64,000 bases of DNA from PALSA-505 sp036501145. GTDB taxonomy: Bacteria > Actinomycetota > Actinomycetes > Streptosporangiales > Streptosporangiaceae. A program made the position numbers and the translations under genes. The DNA is taken from NCBI GenBank assembly GCA_036501145.1, contig DASYAV010000182.1:22584-86583 (forward strand). The letters run 5' to 3'. The notes beneath the pieces are model-generated. The model was not told the origin of the DNA, made no database searches, and was given only the letters and a program-made list of their open reading frames with translations. Of this stretch, positions 8,425 to 16,453 are shown piece by piece. Numbering within the stretch: position 1 is the stretch's first letter; each line of letters starts with the position of its first letter.

Positions 8425-9465
8425 TTACCTAGGCGGCCGCAGCATCGTCCCGCCGGACCGGCGCAGCGTGGCCTTGACGTTCGCCCCGGCGTCCGGCGGG
8501 ACGATCACCTCCTGCGCCGCGTCCACCCCACCGGCCAGCAGCTGCACGTCGGTGGGCACGGTCCGTTTAACCAGCCCGAGGGCGATTGGCCCCAGCTCGT
8601 AGTGACGTGCGGCTGAACCGGTGACTCCGACGTGGCCGCCGTTCATTTCAATGACATCACCAGGACTGGGCAGCCGGTCCACACTCCCATCGAGGTGCAG
8701 GAGGACCAGCCGCCGGGGCGGATGACCGAGGTTGTGCACCCGGGCCACCGTCTCCTGGCCGCGGTAGCAGCCCTTGTCCAGGTGCACGGCGGAGCCGATC
8801 CAGCCGACCTCGTGCGGGATAGTCCGGTGGTCGGTATCGATGCCCAGCCGCGGCTGGTGCGCGGCGATACGCAGCGCCTCGTAGGCCCACATCCCGGCGG
8901 GCCGCACACCGCGGCCGGTCAGGCTGTCCGCCACGTCCGCCAGCCGGCCGCGGGGAACGATCAGGTCGGTGCCGAGGCGGCCGGGCAGCACGGCAGCGGC
9001 GCTGAGCTGCGGGTCGCCGGCCGCCGGGGCGTCCGGGCCCATCAGCGTGAGCACCGCGTACTCGCCGGTGACGTCGGCCGGCTCGACGCGCAGCATGAAC
9101 CGCATCGACTCGAGGAAGCCGACGAGTCCGGCCGCGGTGCCCGGCTCGACGTGCACCCAGGTCTGCTCGCCGTCGTCGACCAGCGTCAGGTGGTGCTGCA
9201 CGTGCCCGTTCGGGCTGAGGATCAGCGTCTGGGTGGCGGCGCCTGGTTCCAGCGGGTCGAGCAGCTGGGTGCTGAGGCTGTTCAGCCAGGACAGCCGGTC
9301 CGGGCCACCGATGCGGACCACGCCGCGGTGCGAGCGGTCCACCAGGCCCGCGGTCCGCTGCAGCGCACGCTGCTCGCCGGACGGGTCGCCGTAGTGTGAC
9401 GTGACGCCGGTGTCCGGCCCTTCGGCCGGGACCGCGCCGGGCAGCGCCAGCAGGGGATTCTCCAT
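8425..9465 (-). CDS. ygfZ: YgfZ/CAF17-type folate-binding iron-sulfur assembly protein
   Basis: The start is taken at the ATG at 9463-9465 (MENPLLALPGAV), giving 346 residues; a longer frame to 9657 runs antisense-like through fur and was rejected. The protein has the GcvT-like fold and the YgfZ signature LDKGCYRGQETVARVHNLG near residue 230, including the conserved Cys. YgfZ-family proteins help maintain some Fe-S enzymes using tetrahydrofolate. It follows fur by 23 bp on the same strand. Confidence 0.9.
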   Translation of the reverse strand: MENPLLALPGAVPAEGPDTGVTSHYGDPSGEQRALQRTAGLVDRSHRGVVRIGGPDRLSWLNSLSTQLLDPLEPGAATQTLILSPNGHVQHHLTLVDDGEQTWVHVEPGTAAGLVGFLESMRFMLRVEPADVTGEYAVLTLMGPDAPAAGDPQLSAAAVLPGRLGTDLIVPRGRLADVADSLTGRGVRPAGMWAYEALRIAAHQPRLGIDTDHRTIPHEVGWIGSAVHLDKGCYRGQETVARVHNLGHPPRRLVLLHLDGSVDRLPSPGDVIEMNGGHVGVTGSAARHYELGPIALGLVKRTVPTDVQLLAGGVDAAQEVIVPPDAGANVKATLRRSGGTMLRPPR

Positions 9466-9488
9466 GCTGGCAAGGCTATCCGCCCGGA

Positions 9489-9929
9489 CTAGGCGCTCGC
9501 GGCTTCGGAGGGCCGCGCCTTCCGGCAGCCGCCGCACCGGCCGAACACGGTCAGGTGCCGGACGTCGGTCTCGAAGTCCTGCTCGGCCTGCAGCGCGGTC
9601 ACCAGCGGCGCCACCGCGGCCGGGCCGAGCTGGACGACCCGCCCGCACTCGCGGCACACCAGGTGCACGTGCTCGGCCTCGGCCGCGAGGTGATAGCTGG
9701 GCGCGCCGTGCCCGAGATGGGTGTGGGTGACCAGGCTGAGCTGTTCCAGCAGCTCGAGCGTGCGGTAGACCGTGGAGATGTTCACCCCGCGCGCGGTCTT
9801 CTGCACCTGGCCGCAGATCTCCTCGGGCGTCGCGTGCTCGAGCGCGGTCACCGCCTCCAGCACGAGCTGGCGCTGCGGAGTGACCCGGTAGCCGCGGGCG
9901 CGCAGCTCGTCATCCCAGGCCTGCGTCAT
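9489..9929 (-). CDS. Fur-family metal-responsive transcriptional regulator
   Basis: This 146-residue protein has an N-terminal winged helix (YRVTPQRQLVLEAV, ISTVYRTLELLEQL) and a C-terminal dimerisation domain with HVHLVCRECG and FGRCGGC, giving the two CxxC structural zinc pairs. It could be Fur, Zur or PerR type. The structural zinc site is present, but the sensing-site ligands do not settle which metal. Its place beside ygfZ suggests iron or oxidative stress control. Confidence 0.88.
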   Translation of the reverse strand: MTQAWDDELRARGYRVTPQRQLVLEAVTALEHATPEEICGQVQKTARGVNISTVYRTLELLEQLSLVTHTHLGHGAPSYHLAAEAEHVHLVCRECGRVVQLGPAAVAPLVTALQAEQDFETDVRHLTVFGRCGGCRKARPSEAASA

Positions 9930-10044
9930 AGCCAGAGTTTAGTGAGGTGATCGCGGTCCGGGAGATGTGGCCAGTTGCTGACCGGGCAGCGGTGTGACCA
10001 AAAACTCTCTTGCCAGCCGGCGGTGGCCGAAGTAGCGTCTGGGA

Positions 10045-10343
10045 TACGCGGGAGAGGAGGTGGTCCAAAAGTATGCATAGATGTTGGACACGTGAGGTGG
10101 CTGTCCGTTAGCTGCCGTCCCGCCGACACATAGGCGCCGCTAGTCCGGCGGCTGTGTGCATCACCGGTGCGGTCCCGCGAAAGAGCGTTCTTCGTGACAC
10201 TCGCGCGCCCGCTACGCCGCAGGGCGGCGGCCGGCGAAAACTCGGCAGACACCGACCCCCCGGGTTGGCCGGCCTAGTCCAGTCGGCCCCCGGTGCCGGG
10301 CACCACGCCCGGCCCGGGAGACATCCGGGGGGCTTTACTTTTC
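10045..10343 (+). ncRNA. Candidate structured leader / small RNA with a 12-residue peptide ORF
   Basis: The 456-bp gap between fur and the nitrobindin gene holds a plus-strand Shine-Dalgarno (GAGAGGAGGTGG) followed by ATG at 10073 and an ORF encoding MHRCWTREVAVR, ending in TAG at 10109-10111. Downstream are several GC-rich hairpins (GGTGC-CGG-GCACC near 10291) and finally CCCGG/CCGGG followed by TTTACTTTT at 10313-10342, resembling a terminator. No plus-strand gene follows, so an independent small RNA is the simplest reading. The family is not recognised; boundaries are guesses. Confidence 0.3.
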
Positions 10344-10385
10344 TGGATTTTAAAATGAACGGCTGGCGCCTGGCCGGGGCGCTCT

Positions 10386-10949
10386 TCAGCTCGCCGGGGG
10401 CCCGGCTACCCGCTTGAGCTGCGCGGACAGGTGGGACTGCAGCGGCTGGCCGACCGCTGCCATGTCGTAGGCGTAGGCGAGGTCCTCACCGACCAGGCCG
10501 TACAGCCGGTGGCCCGCGGTGACCTCCTTGGCCGAGGCGGTGCGCAGCACCGCGTCGGTCGCCAGCTCGATCCGGGTGCCGGTCACCTGGCCCAGGTAGA
10601 TCTCGGTGATGCCGGTGGGATGCACCAGCAGCACCTCCAGCTTGTTGTCCGGCTGCGGCCGCCAGAACCCGGACTCCATGCCCGCCGGCCGTACCGGGTG
10701 GCCCTCGTCGTCCAGCAGCCAGCTGCGGCTGGTGTAGATCAGGAACGGCTTGCCGTTGTGGCTGAACGACACTTCCTGGCCGTACCGGAAGCTCTCGATC
10801 GTCGGGTAGCCGCCCACCCCGGCCCCTTCCCAGCGGCCGAGCAGGAAGCTCAGCGGCTCGAGGCCGGGATGCATGGTGGGCTCACCCAGGACCTGGGGGT
10901 GCTGGGCCGCGCTGTCGTCCGGGCGGTCGCCCGCGGGGTTTGGGTGCAT
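10386..10949 (-). CDS. Nitrobindin (FABP-like, haem-binding peroxynitrite isomerase)
   Basis: This 187-residue beta-barrel protein carries the family motif LLGRWEGAGVGGYPTIESFRYGQE and the closing segment with YDMAAVGQPLQSHLSAQLKR, which includes the distal-barrel His region that ligates haem in mycobacterial nitrobindin (Rv2717c). The N-terminal 25 residues before MHPGLEPLSFLLGRW are poorly conserved, so the ATG at about 10874 may be the true start. It would detoxify peroxynitrite in the cytosol. Confidence 0.85.
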   Translation of the reverse strand: MHPNPAGDRPDDSAAQHPQVLGEPTMHPGLEPLSFLLGRWEGAGVGGYPTIESFRYGQEVSFSHNGKPFLIYTSRSWLLDDEGHPVRPAGMESGFWRPQPDNKLEVLLVHPTGITEIYLGQVTGTRIELATDAVLRTASAKEVTAGHRLYGLVGEDLAYAYDMAAVGQPLQSHLSAQLKRVAGPPAS

Positions 10950-10954
10950 GCTGG

Positions 10955-11188
10955 TCAGGCCACCGTCTCAGTATTTCTCTGGCCGGAAAGACGCCCCACG
11001 GCAGTCGTCTCGGGCTCTTCGGCCGGCTGGTCTTCCCGCTCGGCTTTCTGCTGCGGCTGCGGCACCGGATCCGGGCGCGACTGGTCGAGCGGGCAGGTCC
11101 GGTACAGCCGCACCGCCAGGAACGCCGCCCACCCGGCGAAGACGGTGAACGCCGCCACCAGGATTCCGAGGCTCAGCATGCCGTGCAT
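10955..11188 (-). CDS. Small single-span membrane protein
   Basis: This 77-residue protein has one transmembrane helix (residues 4-27, LSLGILVAAFTVFAGWAAFLAV) followed by a charged Gln/Glu/Pro-rich cytoplasmic tail. It lies 5 bp upstream of the nitrobindin frame on the same strand, so the two are probably cotranscribed. No recognised domain. Confidence 0.5.
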   Translation of the reverse strand: MHGMLSLGILVAAFTVFAGWAAFLAVRLYRTCPLDQSRPDPVPQPQQKAEREDQPAEEPETTAVGRLSGQRNTETVA

Positions 11189-11322
11189 AGCCGCAGTCTA
11201 GGCAGATCGCTGCCCGGGCAGCGGTCCGCCACGCGCGGGTGACGGCCGGCGCTCCGGGCAGGCCGGGCCGGAATTACGGAGGCCGGGCTCGGATCCGGAG
11301 GCCGGGATGCGGAAGGTACCGG

Positions 11323-12219
11323 TCAGCCCATCCGGCCGGTGACGTAGGCCTTGGTCCGGTCGTCAGCCGGATCCTCGAAGATCTGCGCGGTCGGGCCATG
11401 CTCGACCAGCACACCCGTGCGGGTGTCGCTCTTGCTGTCGGTGAGCACGTAGAAGAACGCGGTACGGTCGCTGACCCGCGTGGCCTGCTGCATGTTGTGG
11501 GTGACCACGATGATCGTGTACTGCTGCTTGAGCTCCTGCATCAGGTCTTCGACGGCGCTGGTGGCGATCGGGTCGAGCGCCGAGGCGGGCTCGTCCATCA
11601 GGACGACGTCCGGCTCGACGGCGATGGTGCGGGCGATGCACAGCCGCTGCGCCTGCCCACCGGACAGGCTCAGGCCCGAGGTGTTGAGACGGTTCCTGAC
11701 CTCTTCCCACAGCGCGGCCCGGCGCAGCGACCGCTCGACGATCTCGTCGAGCTTGTCCTTTTTGCGGATGCCGTTGATGCGCGGCCCGTAGGCGACGTTG
11801 TCGTAGATCGACTTGGGGAACGGGTTGGGCTTCTGGAAGACCATGCCGATACGCCGGCGCACGGCGGTCGCGGAGACGTCGCTGCCGTACAGGGACGCCC
11901 CGCGGTAGGTCATCTCCCCTTCCAGCCGGGCGCCCGGCACCAGGTCGTTCATCCGGTTGAACGACCGCAGCACCGTCGACTTACCGCTCCCTGACGAGCC
12001 GATGAACGCGGTGATCTCGTTCTCGTAGATCGGGATGGTGACCTCGGTGACGGCCTTGAACGACCCGTAGTAGATGGACACGCCCCGCACGCTGAAGATG
12101 GGCTCACCTGGCGCGGCGGAGACTTCCTGCGACTCGGCCCGCTCCAGTCCCGCGAGCTTGGGCAATTCGATCTTGGCAGCGACGTTCGGCTGTGGCTCTT
12201 CCATCAGGGGCTCTCTCAT
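11323..12219 (-). CDS. pstB: Phosphate ABC transporter ATP-binding protein
   Basis: This 298-residue ABC ATPase has Walker A GSSGSGKST, the PstB hallmark RSFNRMNDLVPGARLEGE, signature LSGGQAQRL, Walker B VVLMDEPASALDP and the H-loop THNMQQATRVSDRTAFF. About 40 N-terminal residues before the ABC core are an extra variable segment. It powers high-affinity phosphate uptake through PstCA and is the last gene of pstSCAB, 6 bp after pstA. Confidence 0.96.
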   Translation of the reverse strand: MREPLMEEPQPNVAAKIELPKLAGLERAESQEVSAAPGEPIFSVRGVSIYYGSFKAVTEVTIPIYENEITAFIGSSGSGKSTVLRSFNRMNDLVPGARLEGEMTYRGASLYGSDVSATAVRRRIGMVFQKPNPFPKSIYDNVAYGPRINGIRKKDKLDEIVERSLRRAALWEEVRNRLNTSGLSLSGGQAQRLCIARTIAVEPDVVLMDEPASALDPIATSAVEDLMQELKQQYTIIVVTHNMQQATRVSDRTAFFYVLTDSKSDTRTGVLVEHGPTAQIFEDPADDRTKAYVTGRMG

Positions 12220-12225
12220 CGGTTC

Positions 12226-13119
12226 TTAGCGAGCATATCGGGCGAATCGCGCCGTGACGATGCGGGCAATGATCATGAGGATGAAGGCGATCGCGATCAG
12301 CGTGAGCGCCGCACCCCAGCCGCGGGCCTGGGCCCCCGGATACGGCGACGACGCGTTCGTGAAGATCAGGAAGGGCAGTGCGATGTTGGCCCCGCTGAAC
12401 ACGTTCGAGTTCACCAGGGTCGTCCCGCCGAGAATGGTGAACAGCAACGGCGCCGTCTCGCCCGCCGCCCGGGCGACGGCCAGCAGCGAGCCGCTGACGA
12501 TCCCGCCCGCCGCGGCCGGCAGCACCACGGTCAGCGTCACGCGGGACTTGCTCGCGCCGAGCGCGTGGCTGCCCTGGCGCAGCGAATCGGGCACCAGCCT
12601 GAGCATCTCGTACGTGGAGCGGATCACGATCGGCAGCATCAGGGCGGCCAGGGCGAAGGCACCGGCCAGCCCCGAGAAGCCGAAATGCACCACCCAGATC
12701 GAGAAGATGAACAGGCCCATGATGATCGACGGCACGCCGGTCATCACGTCGGACATGAACCCGATGAACTTCGACAGCCAGTTGTTGCCGCCGTACTCGT
12801 TGAGGTAGATGGCCCCGAGCACGCCGAGTGGCACGGCGATGACGGTCGCCAGGGCGGTGATCAGCAGGGTGCCGACCACCGCCGGCCCGATCCCGCCCAC
12901 GCCTGCCGGCAGCACGGACGGCGGGATGTCGCTGGTCAGGAACGACCCGCTGATGCTGGATGCGCCCTTGGCGATCGTCGTGTACAGGACGAATCCCAGC
13001 GGGATGATCACGACGACGAAGGAGACCACCATCAGCGTGATGGCGATGCGGTTCTTGGTCCGCCGCCAGCCCGCCGGCTCCCGCAGGTCGGGCCCTGGCT
13101 GTCCGGCTACGACGGCCAT
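12226..13119 (-). CDS. pstA: Phosphate ABC transporter permease PstA
   Basis: The start is the ATG at 13117-13119, which overlaps the pstC stop by one base (TGATG). The 297-residue protein has about six membrane spans and the permease EAA-like loop RQGSHALGASKSRVTLTVVLPAAAGG (near residue 190). It forms the translocation channel with PstC. A longer frame running back to 14007 merely passes out of frame through pstC and was not used. Confidence 0.94.
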   Translation of the reverse strand: MAVVAGQPGPDLREPAGWRRTKNRIAITLMVVSFVVVIIPLGFVLYTTIAKGASSISGSFLTSDIPPSVLPAGVGGIGPAVVGTLLITALATVIAVPLGVLGAIYLNEYGGNNWLSKFIGFMSDVMTGVPSIIMGLFIFSIWVVHFGFSGLAGAFALAALMLPIVIRSTYEMLRLVPDSLRQGSHALGASKSRVTLTVVLPAAAGGIVSGSLLAVARAAGETAPLLFTILGGTTLVNSNVFSGANIALPFLIFTNASSPYPGAQARGWGAALTLIAIAFILMIIARIVTARFARYAR

Positions 13120-14099
13120 CAGGCACCTCGCATTCGCCGCGAGGAGCGCTCGACGACCACGCGGGCAATAACGTTGATGATGATCGTGAACGCGAACAGC
13201 AGCACGCCGAGCCCCATCAGCGCGGACTTGAACACACCGGTGGACTCGCCGAACTGGTTCGCGATGACCGCGGGCATGCTGTAGCCGGGGGCGAACAAGT
13301 GCGAGGTGATGGTCGGTGACGAGCCGATAACCAGCGCCACCGCGATCGTCTCGCCCACCGCCCGGCCCAGGCCGAGCAGTATCGCCCCCACCACGCCGGT
13401 CTGGCTGTGCGGCCAGACGACGCCGCGGATCATCTCCCACCGGGTGGCGCCCAGCGCGTATGCGCCCTCCCGGTCGATGGCCGGCACCGTCGCGATGACC
13501 TCGCGGGAGAGCGAGGTCACGATCGGCGTGATCATGAAGGCCAGGATGATGCCGGCGGTGAAGAACGAGGCTCCGCTCGTCGGCGGCCCGAACAGCGGGC
13601 CGAGCACCGGGACCCCATTGACTCCCGAGCCGATCGACGCGTAGATGTGCTGGATCCACGGGGCGAACACCAGGATGCCCCAAAGCCCCCAGACCACAGA
13701 GGGGACCACGGCCAGCAGGTCGACCACGTACACGATCGGCCGCGCGAGCCGGCGAGGCACCACCTCGGTCAGCAGCAGCGCGATGCCGATGCTGACCGGC
13801 ACGGCCATCACCAGCGCGATCACGCCGGTGATGGCTGTGCCGTAGATGAACGGCAGTGCGCCGAACTTGTTGGCCGCCGTGTCCCAGGTGCTGGAGAAGA
13901 TCTTCAGGCCCTCGGTGCTGAACCAGGAGGATGCCTGCTGGGTGGTCGAGACGGCGATCAGCACCAGAATCACCAGCACCAGCAGGCCGGCCCCCAGTGC
14001 CAGCCACCGGAAACTCCGGTCGCCCAGGCCCGGGCGCGCGGACAGGCCGCCCGGGGCACTGCCCGGGGCGGCCTCGTCCGCGCGGGTGACTGTGCTCAC
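13119..14099 (-). CDS. pstC: Phosphate ABC transporter permease PstC
   Basis: This 326-residue inner-membrane permease has an N-terminal span (FRWLALGAGLLVLVILVLIAVS) and five more helices. Its coupling loop reads DREGAYALGATRWEMIRGVVWPHSQTGVVGA. The GTG start at 14097-14099 shares a base with the pstS stop codon, indicating tight translational coupling through the whole pst operon. Confidence 0.94.
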   Translation of the reverse strand: MSTVTRADEAAPGSAPGGLSARPGLGDRSFRWLALGAGLLVLVILVLIAVSTTQQASSWFSTEGLKIFSSTWDTAANKFGALPFIYGTAITGVIALVMAVPVSIGIALLLTEVVPRRLARPIVYVVDLLAVVPSVVWGLWGILVFAPWIQHIYASIGSGVNGVPVLGPLFGPPTSGASFFTAGIILAFMITPIVTSLSREVIATVPAIDREGAYALGATRWEMIRGVVWPHSQTGVVGAILLGLGRAVGETIAVALVIGSSPTITSHLFAPGYSMPAVIANQFGESTGVFKSALMGLGVLLFAFTIIINVIARVVVERSSRRMRGA

Positions 14100-15160
14100 T
14101 ACGAGCCGATCTTGCTTATCTGCGCCTTGGCCTTGCTAAGGATGTTGCTCGGCAGCGACGCGTAGCCCAGCGGGGAGAGCAGCTGCTGGCCGGAACCGAG
14201 CAGGTACCCGATGTAGGCCTTGAGCATCTTGGCAGTGGTCTGGTTCGACTGCTTCTGGTAGACGAGGTCCCAGGACTGGTAGGTGATCGGGTAGGCCTTC
14301 GCGTCGGAAGACCAGACCGCGGCGAACGTGAGGTTCGACGCGAGGCTGACCGTGGTGCCGGCCGCGGACGCGGTTGTCGGCGACGGCGCGATGTAGGCGC
14401 CACTCTGGTTCGCGACCGACGCGTAGGTCAGCCCGGAGGCCTTGGCGTCCGCGTAGTCCACGTAACCGATGGCGCCGGGGGTGCTCTTGATGATCTGCGC
14501 CACCCCCCCGTTGCCGTCGCCGGCATGGGCGCCCGATGGCCAGCTGATCGTCGAGCTGCTGCCGAGCTTCCAGGCACTGCCCGCGGACTTCTGGAGGAAC
14601 AGGCTGAAGTTCTGCGTGGTGCCCGAGGAGTCCGAACGGACGGCGAGGGTGACCGGGGTGCTGGGCAGGGGGACCCCAGGGTTGATCTTCTTGATGGCCG
14701 GGTCGTTCCACGCCTTGATCTGGCCCTGGAACATCGCCGCGATCACGGCCGGGGTCAGCTTCAGGCTCTTCACCCCGTTCAGGTTGTACGACATCGTGAT
14801 CGGGCCGAGGAAGACGGGGAAGTACAGCACCGTCTTGCCCTTGAAGCCTGAGAGCTCGTCGGAGGGGATCGGCGAGTCCGAGCCGGCGAATTGCACCACG
14901 CCGGCGGCCAGGTCCGAACGCCCCTTGCCGGACCCGCCGCCACCGTAGTTGACGACGACCTTCGGCTGGACCGACTTGAATTGCTGGATGGCCGCCTGCT
15001 GGAAGGGAAGCTGGAAGGTCGAGCCACTGGCATTGAGTGTGCCCGACAGACTCGAACTGCCGCCGCCAGAGTTGTTCGACGAGCAGGCGGTGACGACCGA
15101 GGCGGCTGCGACGAGCGCGATCCCCGCCACCGTAATGCGCTGGACGCGCGGGCGTTCCAT
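14099..15160 (-). CDS. pstS: Periplasmic phosphate-binding lipoprotein PstS
   Basis: The start is the ATG at 15158-15160, preceded by GAGGT. The resulting 353-residue protein begins with a lipoprotein signal ending in the lipobox VVTAC (Cys near residue 25) and a Gly/Ser linker. Phosphate-binding segments are visible: NASGSTFQLPFQQ, AGSDSPI, and RSDSSGTTQNFSLFL. A longer frame to 15271 adds residues upstream of the signal peptide and is unlikely. It captures phosphate outside the membrane for PstCAB; a PHO-box-like repeat lies upstream. Confidence 0.95.
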   Translation of the reverse strand: MERPRVQRITVAGIALVAAASVVTACSSNNSGGGSSSLSGTLNASGSTFQLPFQQAAIQQFKSVQPKVVVNYGGGGSGKGRSDLAAGVVQFAGSDSPIPSDELSGFKGKTVLYFPVFLGPITMSYNLNGVKSLKLTPAVIAAMFQGQIKAWNDPAIKKINPGVPLPSTPVTLAVRSDSSGTTQNFSLFLQKSAGSAWKLGSSSTISWPSGAHAGDGNGGVAQIIKSTPGAIGYVDYADAKASGLTYASVANQSGAYIAPSPTTASAAGTTVSLASNLTFAAVWSSDAKAYPITYQSWDLVYQKQSNQTTAKMLKAYIGYLLGSGQQLLSPLGYASLPSNILSKAKAQISKIGS

Positions 15161-15282
15161 GTCAGATACCTCACGATTCTTTGATTGAGATGGGCACAGA
15201 CTCCGTTGTGAGCAGGGCAGACCGTGCACCCGACGAGTCTGGCGCGCCACTGCCACCCGCACGTTAAGCACTGGGGTATGGA

Positions 15283-15315
15283 CAGTGAAAACTATGGAAA
15301 CACAAAGTGAATTAC
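15283..15315 (-). promoter_or_regulatory. PHO-box-like direct repeats upstream of pstS
   Basis: Three 11-bp units run CAGTGAAAACT, ATGGAAACACA, AAGTGAATTAC on the plus strand (TTCAC-like on the pstS strand), with GTGAA cores exactly 22 bp apart. This matches the 11-bp periodic direct repeats bound by PhoP in actinomycetes. The repeat lies in the 327-bp gap shared with divergent phoU, so both sides may respond to phosphate starvation. Confidence 0.6.
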
Positions 15316-15487
15316 AGGTTTCCTAAAGCTTACGGCCCGGCTTTGATAAATTGTCGTTTCAGACTTTATCGTCTCACCACAGCAGTTGGCACACCCGGCC
15401 AGGTCACGATCGCGGAATCGGCATCCCGGGGGGAACATCGGCACGTGGGCGCCAACGTATCAAAGTGAGAATTAGTAAGCTGTCTTC

Positions 15488-16144
15488 GTGAACGAGCACC
15501 GGCAGGAATTCACGCGTGAGCTGGAGGCTATCGAAGCCAAGGTGATCGAACTGTTCGCCATGGTCTCCGAGGACCTTCCGGGCGCGACCCACGCTCTGCT
15601 GACTGGCAGCCACGAGGTGATCGAGAAACTGACCGAACGCGAGCAGGCCATCGATGCTCTCTACGTGGAGATCGAGACCATGGCCAGCCGGGAGATCCTG
15701 CTGCAGGCACCCGTCGCTTCCGACCTGCGCTTCCTGCTGTCGGTACTGCGCATCGTGCCCGAACTCGAGCGCACCCATGATCTCGTGATGAACATCGCCT
15801 CCCGGGCCGATCACATCCTCGGCGAGGACCTCACGCCGCGCTGCCGAGGGCTCGTCGAGCGGATGGGGAACCTCGCGTCCAGCATGTGGCGGCAGGCGGT
15901 GGACTCCTGGTATCAGCGCGACCGCGCAGCCGCGGGCAAGCTGGACGAACGCGACGACGAGATGGACCAGCTCTACGCCAGCCTGATCGCCGAGCTTGCC
16001 GCGGGACGGATGGCGCTGCCGGTGACGATGGAGATGACGCTGGTGGCGCGGTTCTATGAGCGGCTCGGCGATCACGCGGTCAACATCGCCCGCCGGGTCG
16101 CCTACCTGGCCGGCGCCCACCCCCCGGCACCGCCCGAAGACTGA
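15488..16144 (+). CDS. phoU: Phosphate-signalling accessory protein PhoU
   Basis: This 218-residue all-helical protein has two three-helix PhoU repeats, each with the metal-binding E/DxxxD pattern (RIVPELERTHDLVMNIA around residue 95; ARFYERLGDHAVNIARRVAYL near residue 190). It damps Pho signalling by linking PstSCAB to the sensor kinase. The start is the GTG at 15488. It is divergent from pstS across the PHO-box region. Confidence 0.94.
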   Translation: MNEHRQEFTRELEAIEAKVIELFAMVSEDLPGATHALLTGSHEVIEKLTEREQAIDALYVEIETMASREILLQAPVASDLRFLLSVLRIVPELERTHDLVMNIASRADHILGEDLTPRCRGLVERMGNLASSMWRQAVDSWYQRDRAAAGKLDERDDEMDQLYASLIAELAAGRMALPVTMEMTLVARFYERLGDHAVNIARRVAYLAGAHPPAPPED

Positions 16145-16202
16145 CCGCCCGGGCAGCCCAGCCCGGCAACTCGAAATTTCATACGGCCACTTGCCGCATC
16201 AT

Positions 16203-16225
16203 GACGCCATATCGAATATGGTGTC
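16203..16225. repeat. Near-perfect palindrome between phoU and tnpB
   Basis: GACGCCATAT-CGA-ATATGGTGTC has ten-base arms with one mismatch and a 3-bp centre. It could be a subterminal hairpin of the TnpB element's left end or a regulator site. The 309-bp gap between phoU and tnpB holds no other convincing feature. Confidence 0.35.
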
Positions 16226-16453
16226 GCCATCCCTGCGCTGCTGGTCGGGCGAGGTGGATGGCCGTTTGCCCGCTGACCGCCGATGCGGCCTGGGGAAGCC
16301 ATGCGCGCCCATGGAAATTACCGATCTCAGCGGTCTTGGTGCGCGCGACGCGTCGTCGTCTCCTGGATATCCGGGCAGCCGAAAATCGGTGATCCATCGT
16401 GTCGGGGTGCGCTGCGGGGATTGTTTGTCGGTGGAGGGCGACATGATGGGCCT

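Noticed and set aside
8425..9657. A 410-residue start for the YgfZ-like protein
   Set aside because: The added 64 residues overlap fur out of frame and are Arg/Pro-rich. The ATG at 9465 begins the family-like sequence.
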